From the NCBI GenBank assembly GCA_963977185.1, contig CAXBNV010000053.1, positions 1 to 6,444 on the forward strand: DNA of 6,444 nucleotides. Direction: 5' to 3'. Under the pieces are notes generated by a model, which worked only from the letters and a program-made list of their open reading frames with translations, had not been told where the DNA came from and did no database searches. The DNA is from CAXBNV01 sp963977185. Its GTDB lineage: Bacteria; Pseudomonadota; Gammaproteobacteria; JAGOUU01. Position 1 is the stretch's first letter; each line of letters begins with the position of its first letter. A program made the translations under genes and the position numbers. Positions 1 to 5,370 of the stretch are shown piece by piece.

Positions 1-185
1 TGAGTGACAGCATTTTCTAAGGTCATTAATTTTGAATTATAACCAATTTGCCATATTTCAGGGAATAAAGCCAAATCAGCACCTTGTTTTTTTGCTGTAT
101 TACAAGCATCAATTCCTTTTGTTATATTATTTTCTATAGATTTTGTTGGGTTAATTTGCAATAAGGCTATTTTAAATACGGTCAT
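1..185 (-). CDS. Carbon-nitrogen hydrolase (nitrilase superfamily), N-terminal part
   Basis: The minus-strand reading from the ATG at 185-183 stays open to the window edge, giving 61 codons of the N-terminus. It begins MTVFKIALLQINPTKSI and continues through an AKKQGADLALFPEIWQIGY stretch. That is the classic opening of nitrilase-superfamily amidohydrolases: a beta strand ending in a QI/QxNP segment, a helix, then the LxxFPE motif. Glu43 of FPE corresponds to the catalytic glutamate of the Glu-Lys-Cys triad. The Lys and Cys would lie beyond the window. Family members hydrolyse non-peptide C-N bonds (nitriles, amides, N-carbamoyl compounds) in the cytoplasm; the substrate cannot be told from this part. 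The gene diverges from the GNAT/APH pair across a 48-bp gap. No defect is seen in the visible portion, but intactness cannot be judged. Confidence 0.85.
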   Translation of the reverse strand, partial: MTVFKIALLQINPTKSIENNITKGIDACNTAKKQGADLALFPEIWQIGYNSKLMTLENAVT

Positions 186-233
186 AATAATATTTAAGTT
201 ATAATTAATGAATATTAATTGGTTTTACTATAT

Positions 234-449
234 ATGATAAATTATAAAGAGCTAAAAGCCAAAGATTGGCGAGAATTTCAAAAATTAAGACTAGAAGCCT
301 TGCAAGAGTGTCCTGATAATTTTGCCTCATCTTTTGAAGAAGAGGTTAAAAATACAGAAGAGAAATTAATAAAGATACTTGATGACAATTATATAATAGG
401 CGCATTTGATCATGATGAATATTTAATGTATTTAAAGTTGAAAAAATAA
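234..449 (+). pseudogene. Internally deleted GNAT acetyltransferase, 71-codon remnant ORF
   Basis: The ORF from ATG 234 begins MINYKELKAKDWREFQKLR, then LEALQECPDNFASSFEEE. This is the usual start of GNAT N-acetyltransferases (strand 1, helix 1, then a xxPxxFxSSxEEE loop). It reaches IIGAFDHD at about residue 60, where strand 2 begins. It then ends abruptly with EYLMYLKLKK, which resembles the extreme C-terminus of full-length homologues (DEYLMxLxL). I infer that the 80-100 residue core, including the acetyl-CoA-binding R/Q-x-x-G-x-G/A loop, was lost by an in-frame deletion. The usual family length is 150-170 residues. The product cannot be an active acetyltransferase. A TTG at 219 is in frame but adds residues (VLLY) atypical of the family, so ATG 234 is preferred. 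The stop lies one base before the next gene's ATG, so its translation may still drive the APH gene. Confidence 0.72.
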
Positions 450-450
450 T

Positions 451-1344
451 ATGAGCATAGATAATATAGAAATAACATTACCATTAGTTAAAGATTTAGT
501 TGCAAAGCAATTTCCTCAGTGGTCAAATTTATTAGTAAAGCCTATTGAATTAAGTGGCTGGGATCACAGAACATTTCATCTTGGTGATGAAATGTTATTA
601 AGATTACCCAGTGCAGAAGGATATGCGGCTCAGGTATTAAAAGAGCAAAAATGGTTACCAAAATTAGCAAAGTGCTTGAACACTAAAATTCCTGAACCAA
701 TAGCAATGGGTAAGTCATCAAAAGAATACCCATGGAATTTTTCTATATATAATTGGATTGAAGGTAAAAGTGCAAATAGTATTAATCTTGATGATAAGGT
801 GTTAGAAATTGTCGCATCACAGCTTGCTCAGTTTTTAAATGAATTACATAAAGTTGATACATTATCAGCGCCAATGCCTGGAGCACATAATTATTATAGA
901 GGGGCTCATCCATCTGTATATGACAAAGAAACTAGAGATGCTATTTCAAATCTAAAAAACATTATAGATACTAAAAAAGCATTGTTAGTTTGGGAAAAAG
1001 CTATTGAGTCTAAATGGGATAAAGATCTAGTATGGATTCATGGTGATTTCAGTAGTGGAAATATTTTAATAAAAGATAATAAGCTTAATGCTGTTATTGA
1101 TTTTGGCTGTACTGGAATAGGTGATCCTGCTTGTGATTTAGTGATAGCATGGACTTTTTTAAAAAATAAAAGTCGAGATGTTTTTAAGTCAGAGATTGAT
1201 ATTGATAATAATACTTGGAATAGAGCTAGAGGATGGGTTTTATGGAAGGCTTTAATTACATTAGATTCTAATGAAAATAAAGAAGATGCTCAAGCTTTAG
1301 AGCAGTTCAGAATTATCAATGATGTCTTAAATGAGTATGAATAA
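451..1344 (+). CDS. APH-family phosphotransferase (aminoglycoside phosphotransferase-like)
   Basis: This is a full-length, 297-residue kinase of the APH/choline-kinase fold, which transfers ATP gamma-phosphate to a hydroxyl of a small molecule. The N-lobe shows SGWDHRTFHLGDEMLLRLPS (residues 35-54), with Arg51 in the VVRLPR-type strand, and the EQKWLPKLA helix (65-73). The hinge is YNWIEGK (100-106). The C-lobe carries the Brenner catalytic motif WIHGDFSSGN (195-204; Asp199 catalytic, Asn204 metal) and the metal-binding IDFG (216-219), followed by GIGDPACDL (222-230). All key residues and the normal length are present, so it is probably functional. Despite the family name the substrate is unknown; many such proteins act on metabolites or macrolide-like compounds, and resistance should not be assumed. 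It starts one base after the stop of the GNAT remnant and has no strong Shine-Dalgarno sequence, suggesting translational coupling. Confidence 0.9.
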   Translation: MSIDNIEITLPLVKDLVAKQFPQWSNLLVKPIELSGWDHRTFHLGDEMLLRLPSAEGYAAQVLKEQKWLPKLAKCLNTKIPEPIAMGKSSKEYPWNFSIYNWIEGKSANSINLDDKVLEIVASQLAQFLNELHKVDTLSAPMPGAHNYYRGAHPSVYDKETRDAISNLKNIIDTKKALLVWEKAIESKWDKDLVWIHGDFSSGNILIKDNKLNAVIDFGCTGIGDPACDLVIAWTFLKNKSRDVFKSEIDIDNNTWNRARGWVLWKALITLDSNENKEDAQALEQFRIINDVLNEYE

Positions 1345-1433
1345 AGTTAACAAAATAAAGTATTTTCAAGTGTTTTCAAAAAATGCTTGGTAGAGATAAA
1401 AAATATGGGTATGAATATTTAAATATTTTTCTT

Positions 1434-1440
1434 AGGAAGG
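1434..1440 (+). promoter_or_regulatory. Strong Shine-Dalgarno AGGAAGG
   Basis: A purine-rich AGGAAGG lies four bases before the ATG at 1445. It is among the best ribosome-binding sites in the window and supports this start for the broken GNAT gene, showing that the gene was once expressed. Confidence 0.6.
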
Positions 1441-1444
1441 CATT

Positions 1445-1787
1445 ATGAATTGGGATATTAATATTAGTAATGAAGAAGAAACTAATTTTGTAGATGATAA
1501 AATTGTTGCTTTCAACAAAAAACACGTTCCGTTTACACAGGATAATGATTTTGTAAGTCTAAATTTTCACATCAAGAATGAAAATAACCTTGTGATAGCC
1601 GGGATCAACTCTTTTGCTGCGTAAAGCTGAGATAGAAGCTAAATCCATGGGAGCTAGCCTTTCTCACTTAGATACTTTTGATTGGCAGGCTAAAGATTTT
1701 TATTTAAAATCTGATTATGAAATTTTTGGCGTGCTTGATGATTGTCCAGTAGGGCACAATAGGTATTACATGAAAAAAATACTGTAG
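1445..1787 (+). pseudogene. GNAT acetyltransferase pseudogene (internal deletion plus frameshift)
   Basis: The first frame runs from ATG 1445 for 59 codons (MNWDINISNEEETNFVDDKI at the start, then FNFHIK-like strands and LVIAGIN) and stops at TAA 1622-1624 after the out-of-family tail SFAA. The second frame picks up at about 1611-1616 as LLLRKAEIEAKSMGASLSHL, then DTFDWQAKDFYLKSDYEIFG and VLDDCPVGHNRYYMKKIL, ending at TAG 1785-1787. Together they are the N- and C-terminal parts of one GNAT enzyme: strands 1-3 first, then helix 3 and the F/WQAxxFYxxxGYE motif of the C-terminal half. The middle (strand 4 and the R-x-x-G-x-G acetyl-CoA loop, roughly 20-30 residues) is absent. A deletion near 1605-1615 therefore removed the cofactor site and shifted the frame. 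The relic is non-functional as an acetyltransferase. Confidence 0.82.
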
Positions 1788-1845
1788 TGAATAAACTATT
1801 TTTCTCAAAATTTAAATCAATTGATAAATAAGAAATTATCATAAT

Positions 1846-2385
1846 ATGAAAAAAAGATATATATTAACAGGTACTCCAGGTTCAGGAAAAACTTCTGTTC
1901 TCAGGCAATTAGAAACGTTAGGTTATACCGTAATAGAAGAAGCTGCAACAGATGTTATTGCATTAGAGCATAGCTTAGGTGTAGATAAGCCTTGGGAAGA
2001 TGAGTCTTTTATAATAAAAATTTTAGATCTGCAAAAATCGAGACAATCAAAAGCTGATTTTCTCAATGACAATATTCAATTTTTTGATCGATCTCCTATT
2101 TGTACATATGCACTTTGTAAATTTTTAAAATTACAACCTCCAGAGTATTTAATAAATGAGATTAAAACAAATGCTATTTATAATAAAAAAGTATTTTTTT
2201 TAGAAAACTTAGGATTTATAAAGAATACAGAGGCAAGACAAATAGGATATAAGGAAGCTTTAGAGTTTGAGAAAATTCATTATGAATCATATACTAAGTT
2301 TGGGTATGAAATTATTAATATTCCCTCTGGTGATATAATAACAAGAGCCAAAAATATTTTGATTGAATTAGATAATAATAAGTAA
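1846..2385 (+). CDS. Small P-loop ATPase/kinase of the AAA_28 type
   Basis: This 179-residue protein opens with a Walker A motif, ILTGTPGSGKTS (G9-x4-G14-K15-T16). It continues with GYTVIEEAATDVIALE (26-41), the conserved glutamate-rich segment that follows helix 1 in AAA_28 (NadR/thymidylate-kinase-like) proteins. IQFFDRSPICTYA (77-89) is the Walker-B/substrate DR[SG] motif typical of nucleoside-kinase-like P-loop proteins. A LID-like NTEARQIGYKEALEFEKIH stretch (127-145) follows, with Arg131 in place to contact phosphates. It ends with YTKFGYEIINIP (149-160), matching the usual GYELVxVP terminus. The length is normal and no lesion is seen. It probably phosphorylates or adenylates a small substrate in the cytoplasm, but the substrate is unknown. 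It stands alone between two pseudogenes, with only a weak AAGAAA purine stretch upstream. Confidence 0.85.
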   Translation: MKKRYILTGTPGSGKTSVLRQLETLGYTVIEEAATDVIALEHSLGVDKPWEDESFIIKILDLQKSRQSKADFLNDNIQFFDRSPICTYALCKFLKLQPPEYLINEIKTNAIYNKKVFFLENLGFIKNTEARQIGYKEALEFEKIHYESYTKFGYEIINIPSGDIITRAKNILIELDNNK

Positions 2386-2438
2386 GACTAATGGGTATAG
2401 TTTTACTTTTTTATATTCAATCATTGGTGTTCAGCATA

Positions 2439-2598
2439 AGGTGTAGATATTATTTTGCCAGTAGGTTGGTTATGGCTGGAGTTAATCTTAATACCTTAAG
2501 AGAATTACTTGGGTGTTCTGAAATTTAGATATGCTCACTTAGCTCCTGAACATAAGGCTGATGCTGTTTCACGATTAAATGAAGAATATCAAAACTAA
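2439..2598 (+). pseudogene. Tyrosine recombinase (phage-type integrase) C-terminal remnant
   Basis: One frame reads RYYFASRLVMAGVNLNTLRE then LLGCSEI and a stop at 2526-2528. Another frame continues from 2527 as RYAHLAPEHKADAVSRLNEE and stops at TAA 2596-2598. Joined, these match the C-terminal catalytic part of phage-type integrases: HxxR box II (Arg kept at about 2445; His no longer in frame), the FASRLVMAG helix, LRELLGH, then the nucleophile tyrosine in RYAHLAP. Between GCS and RYAH seven bases remain where about six codons are expected, so a deletion of about 11 bases broke the frame. Everything N-terminal to box II is missing. The 2386-2438 stretch just upstream shows no recognisable coding. 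This is a relic of an integrated phage, genomic island or conjugative element. Confidence 0.75.
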
Positions 2599-2708
2599 TT
2601 ATTTATCAAAGAGATAATTTATTACTGCATACATTAAAATTTCCAAGAAACATTCTTGATTAAATTTTGTCAGAGGTTAGTACAAAATTTTTTATAATAT
2701 TTTAATTT

Positions 2709-3743
2709 ATGCCTATAAAAGTTACAGTTAGAACCTTGGCTGGAGGAGGGGGGCATTCTTCTATAATTGTGGAAGATGCTGAAAACTCTAGTAATAAAAT
2801 GTATTTAAGTTGGACTAAGGCCGGATTTGAATTTTTTGATGGTGCCCATAAAGGTTTTGCATCTAGAGAAAGGTTTGAAGTAACTTTCGAAGAACCAATG
2901 AAGTATGAACAGTTTAAGACAAGTCCAGAGATGAAAGCATTAATGGAATTATTTGAGTTATCTCAAAAACGTAGAGAAGAAAATGAAAAGAGGAAAGTAG
3001 CAGAAAAGAGTCTTCAAGATAAAGGAGTTGAAGATGGAAATGAACGAAAAATGGTACAAGGAGAAGAGGCTATTAATATTGAAGAAGTCTTTGATGGAAG
3101 TGTAATTAAAAGAGGAGAAATAGTAGATAGTGATTTTGATATGATCGAAGAGGTTAAACCAATTGTTGAGGCTCAAAACGCAGAATTAGAATATAAGCAA
3201 AAAATAGAAACAAAAATAAGAGACTCTCAATTAACCTATTCAAAATCTCAAAATAATTGTGCTCATATTGTTGCAAGGATATTAGGTGTAATAAATCCCT
3301 CTATTCTACCTGAAAATAAGAAAGCAGAATTATTTTTGTTGCCTGGAGAAGTTTTTGATAATAGCATAAAGCATAAATTAGGGAAATTACACGAACAAAG
3401 AACAGAATTACTTAAAGATGTAAACAGCAATATAAAATTGTTAATTAAAAATACTCAAGAAGCTATTAAAGATGAGTTAAGTATGGTAAAAGCAAGAAAA
3501 TCATGCGCTTTTCGAGGGTTTTTTAGTTTTGATAGTTTTAATATTGAAGCACGAGAGAAAAAACTTAAAACATTAGATAAATTGTTAACAAATATTGAAA
3601 AAAATCCAGATCAAATCAAAGTTCATTTGAAAAATGCTTCCAAAGATTTAAGCGGTATAACAAAAAAAGAAATAGAACAATTAATATCTATAATGGATAA
3701 TAAGCCTTCTCCTTCTGTACCTAGTAGAGCTAATATAATTTAG
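2709..3743 (+). CDS. Putative permuted papain-like (NlpC/P60-related) effector-type protein
   Basis: This 344-residue cytosolic-looking protein has no signal peptide or membrane segment. The N-terminal domain contains GGGGHSSIIVE (12-22) and KMYLSW (30-35), resembling the 'GHxSL...YISWWP' start of permuted papain-fold proteins. The other half of the site would be YSKSQNNCAHIVARILG (177-193), followed by LFLLPGEVFDNSIKH (208-222), which resembles the family's 'NNCAxxVxxxL ... TPxDVxxYA' segment. His16 and Cys184 are the proposed catalytic pair; I infer this from motif order and cannot prove it. Between them lies a charged Lys/Glu-rich linker of about 110 residues, probably partly helical (85-175). 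Residues 224-330 form a further helical region rich in Lys and Glu with a small KSCAFRGFFSF patch (264-274). This fold is common in secreted bacterial effectors and toxins. There is no clear Shine-Dalgarno before the ATG, and the neighbours are mobile DNA, suggesting transfer. Confidence 0.55.
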   Translation: MPIKVTVRTLAGGGGHSSIIVEDAENSSNKMYLSWTKAGFEFFDGAHKGFASRERFEVTFEEPMKYEQFKTSPEMKALMELFELSQKRREENEKRKVAEKSLQDKGVEDGNERKMVQGEEAINIEEVFDGSVIKRGEIVDSDFDMIEEVKPIVEAQNAELEYKQKIETKIRDSQLTYSKSQNNCAHIVARILGVINPSILPENKKAELFLLPGEVFDNSIKHKLGKLHEQRTELLKDVNSNIKLLIKNTQEAIKDELSMVKARKSCAFRGFFSFDSFNIEAREKKLKTLDKLLTNIEKNPDQIKVHLKNASKDLSGITKKEIEQLISIMDNKPSPSVPSRANII

Positions 3744-3788
3744 AAGATCAACAGATTATACCTATACGTAACTAATAAAATTATTGGT

Positions 3789-3811
3789 GGTAGTGCCTCG
3801 AAACTGTTGAT
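3789..3811 (+). repeat. IS1 left inverted repeat
   Basis: It begins GGTAGTGCCTCGAAACTGTT and extends three more bases. It pairs with the reverse complement of 4612-4634 at 18 of 23 positions without gaps, and resembles the GGTGATGCTGCC-type end of IS1. Confidence 0.82.
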
Positions 3812-3818
3812 ATGATAT

Positions 3819-3841
3819 AATACTATTTTTTAAATAGTATT
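3819..3841 (+). repeat. Perfect 10-bp hairpin in the IS1 leader
   Basis: AATACTATTT (3819-3828) and AAATAGTATT (3832-3841) are perfect reverse complements with a 3-base TTT loop. The hairpin ends directly before CAAGGA (3842-3847), the likely ribosome-binding site of insA (ATG 3859). An AT-only hairpin is weak, but its perfection and position suggest a leader structure that could dampen transposase translation from read-through transcripts. Confidence 0.45.
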
Positions 3842-3858
3842 CAAGGATTGAAAAAATC

Positions 3859-4148
3859 ATGGTATCAGTAGTTGTGAAATGTCCCGTATGTGAAAGTGAA
3901 AAAATTTTAAAATTTGGAGTTACTGAACAAGGCAAACAAAGATATCAATGCAAAAATAACAATTGAGTAAAAATACTTTTATATTAAGTTATTCTAGAAA
4001 TGGCGATCTTCCTGAAGTTAAGCAAAAAATAACAGACATGGCTTTAAATGGTAGCGGCATTAGAGATACAGCAAGAGTTTTAGGTATTAGTATTAATACA
4101 GTAATTTATGAATTAAAAAAAAGAAAGCTCTATCAAAATAGTAAATAG
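3859..4148 (+). pseudogene. insA: IS1 insA (zinc ribbon plus HTH), frameshifted
   Basis: From ATG 3859 the first frame gives 35 codons with zinc-ribbon cysteines in KCPVCESEK (Cys8, Cys11) and RYQCKNNN (Cys31), then TGA 3964-3966. Shifting by one base restores SKNTFILSYSRNGD, then PEVKQKITDMAL and the HTH NGSGIRDTARVLGISINTVI, ending ELKKRKLYQNSK at TAG 4146-4148. At the break the sequence AATTGAGT fits an ancestral AAT-TGY-AGT (Asn-Cys-Ser) with the third base lost. That restores the fourth zinc ligand, CKNNNC. InsA binds the IS1 ends and represses; fused with InsB it forms the transposase. This copy cannot make normal InsA. The CAAGGA at 3842-3847 is the likely ribosome-binding site. Confidence 0.85.
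4115..4122 (+). other. A8 run at the insA-insB junction (slippage or frameshift point)
   Basis: Eight adenines follow GAATT. The insB frame is closed directly upstream by TAA at 4114-4116 and opens at 4117, so this run is the only place where insA and insB can be joined. Joining needs the equivalent of one base fewer (or two more). A -1 ribosomal slip here, as in classical IS1, would soon hit TAG. Confidence 0.6.
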
Positions 4149-4608
4149 CAAGCTACTTGTAGATAAATCTAAAACAAAAAGTCCAATTAAAGTTGATCTT
4201 ATTAGAGTAGAAGAAGTCGAAATAGATGAAATGTGGAGTTTTATTGGTAGTAAAAAGAATCAGCTATGGTTACGGCATGTTATAGATCATAATACACATG
4301 AAGTTCTTGCTTACCATATAGGAACACATAAGAATGAATCGCTAGTTGCATTGAAAAATAAATTAAAAATTTTTGATATTAATTTTTACTACATTGATAA
4401 TTGGTTTGCATATAAGAAATTACTACCAACTACTAAACATATTGTAGGTAAAAGAAATACACAAGCTATAGAGAGAAAACATTTAACTCTAAGAACTAGA
4501 ATTAAACGATTGGCTAGAAAGACAATATGCTTTTCTAAATTAGAAAAAATGCATCATATTGTGTTGGGATTGTTTATTAATAAATTTGAATTTGGAATGG
4601 AAATATAG
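4117..4608 (+). pseudogene. insB: IS1 insB DDE transposase, catalytic part lacking its own start
   Basis: This frame reads KKESSIKIVNSKLL after the A8 run, then RVEEVEIDEMWSFIGSKKN, YYIDNWFAYKK and IERKHLTLRTRIKRLARKTI, ending at TAG 4606-4608. These are the three IS1 catalytic blocks: Asp in EIDEMW (codon 4225-4227), Asp in YIDNW (4396-4398) and Glu in IERKH (4471-4473), with the highly conserved LTLRTRIKRLARKTICFSK stretch intact. The first ATG in frame (4231) would leave the first catalytic Asp untranslated, and no ATG, GTG or TTG precedes it in the frame. The enzyme can therefore only be made as a fusion with the insA frame, which is itself broken. The catalytic domain is well preserved, pointing to recent decay. 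Confidence 0.85.
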
Positions 4609-4611
4609 TGC

Positions 4612-4634
4612 TTCAACAGCTTTGAGTCACCACC
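4612..4634 (-). repeat. IS1 right inverted repeat
   Basis: Read on the minus strand it begins GGTGGTGACTCAAAGCTGTT. It matches the left repeat at 18 of 23 positions and ends the element three bases after the insB stop codon. Confidence 0.82.
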
Positions 4635-4712
4635 AGCATTTTTAATACTGTGGAATTTCCTGCATTAAGTAAAAATGAGTTTGTTGTAAATGTAGTAACT
4701 ATGGGATTTTAA
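4635..4712 (+). pseudogene. C-terminal stub of an unidentified gene cut at the IS1 right end
   Basis: Directly after the IS1 end a frame of 25 codons reads SIFNTVEFPALSKNEFVVNV then VTMGF and stops at TAA 4710-4712, three bases before the next ATG (4716). There is no plausible start, and the tight spacing to the next gene is typical of an operon, so this is probably the 3' end of a gene truncated by the IS1 or by recombination through it. The product is not recognised. Given the immunity-like genes that follow, the tail of a toxin protein is an attractive but unproven reading. Confidence 0.5.
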
Positions 4713-4715
4713 TTT

Positions 4716-5312
4716 ATGTTAAAAATGCGCGGGAAACAAGAAGTAGTTAGCTCAGATGGATGGAGTTTTGGTAGTAAAGATAGATATAATAAGGAATATG
4801 TGGATGAAGATAAAAATACTTATTCGTTAAGAGTAGAGCGTTATTTTGATTTAAATGGTTATTATAAAGAAGATATTTTTTTTGATACACTTAGTGCAGA
4901 TAATTCAGATATTTCTTTAAATGACTTAGAAAAAGAACTAATAAAAATAAGAATAAGACAAGCTCTAAATTTTATGGGTACTTCGTTTAAAGAATGTCCT
5001 GGAGATCCAGATGAAGAATCTGATTACGATCCTACAAAAAATATAATTTCAAGAGGAGAATTAGTATTAGAAGAAATAGAATCTTTTTCATCAAAAGATG
5101 AATTTGAAAGATTTAGGGAGTTTTTAGATAAAAAAATAGAGAAAGGTTTACTTGAAGAAATAAAAGTTAATCTTAATTATTCTATTAAAAGTAGGTCAGG
5201 AGGTAGATGGTTTAGAGAAAATATTACCAATAAATATTGGAGATTACTTGAACCTGAAGCTCAATTTAAAGGAAGCTGGGAGCTTGTTCGAAAAGGATTA
5301 ATAGCTGATTGA
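4716..5312 (+). CDS. Hypothetical protein with C-terminal GGRWFR/WRL domain; possible immunity protein
   Basis: A 198-residue acidic soluble protein with no signal peptide or membrane helix. Residues 1-112 form a separate N-terminal part (SSDGWSFGSKDRYNKEY near the start, then a helix SLNDLEKELIKIRIRQALNF, 67-86), not recognised. Residues 119-193 form a domain shared with the next gene: EFERFREFLDKKIEKGLLEE, then GGRWFRENITNKYWRLLEP (162-180) and FKGSWELV. About 34 of 73 positions are identical to the 5371-5625 product by hand alignment. The start could be ATG 4716 or ATG 4725 (MRGKQEV); the former keeps a three-base gap to the preceding stop. The layout (small, acidic, tandem with a paralogue, following a truncated ORF) suggests an immunity or antitoxin-like role, but no family could be named with certainty. 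Confidence 0.7.
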   Translation: MLKMRGKQEVVSSDGWSFGSKDRYNKEYVDEDKNTYSLRVERYFDLNGYYKEDIFFDTLSADNSDISLNDLEKELIKIRIRQALNFMGTSFKECPGDPDEESDYDPTKNIISRGELVLEEIESFSSKDEFERFREFLDKKIEKGLLEEIKVNLNYSIKSRSGGRWFRENITNKYWRLLEPEAQFKGSWELVRKGLIAD

Positions 5313-5370
5313 TAAGTTTTATTGGCGATCAAATAATTATTAATAAATAAAATAATCAAAAACTATAAAA

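Larger units (their letters stand above)
3789..4634 (+). mobile_element. IS1-family insertion sequence, degraded copy
   Basis: This 846-bp element is bounded by 23-bp imperfect inverted repeats (18 of 23 identical, gapless) that both begin GGT, like canonical IS1 ends. Inside are an insA-type zinc-ribbon/HTH reading and an insB-type DDE transposase reading on the plus strand. It is longer than the ~770-bp Escherichia coli IS1. The copy is inactivated by a single-base loss in insA, and the insA-insB junction is not in the canonical -1 relationship. The flanks (TTATTGGT on the left, AGCATTTT on the right) show no 8-9 bp duplication. Confidence 0.88.

Noticed and set aside
203..220. AATTAAT/ATTAATT inverted repeat in the divergent gap between the hydrolase and GNAT genes
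   Set aside because: Only A and T in the arms and 7 bp long; expected by chance in DNA of this composition, so not called an operator.
219..233. TTG start for the GNAT remnant
   Set aside because: The added residues VLLY do not fit the family N-terminus and no ribosome-binding site precedes TTG 219; ATG 234 is the better start.
1414..1427. AATATTTAAATATT perfect palindrome upstream of the second GNAT gene
   Set aside because: Pure A/T palindrome in a low-GC gap, with no second copy or associated regulator; likely chance.
2605..2622. TTATC-AAAGA-GATAA small hairpin after the integrase remnant
   Set aside because: Five all-weak base pairs and no T-tract; too weak to call a terminator.
2667..2698. 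TTGTCA ... TATAAT as a promoter for the effector-like gene, with TATAAT only 10 bases before its ATG
   Set aside because: The spacing between the boxes is 20 bases, outside the usual 16-18, and TATAAT is frequent here; a near-leaderless start is possible but unsupported.
2958..3176. 72-codon minus-strand ORF rich in Phe, Tyr and Ser
   Set aside because: It lies wholly inside the plus-strand effector-like gene and its composition is the complement of the Lys/Glu-rich linker, so it is a shadow.
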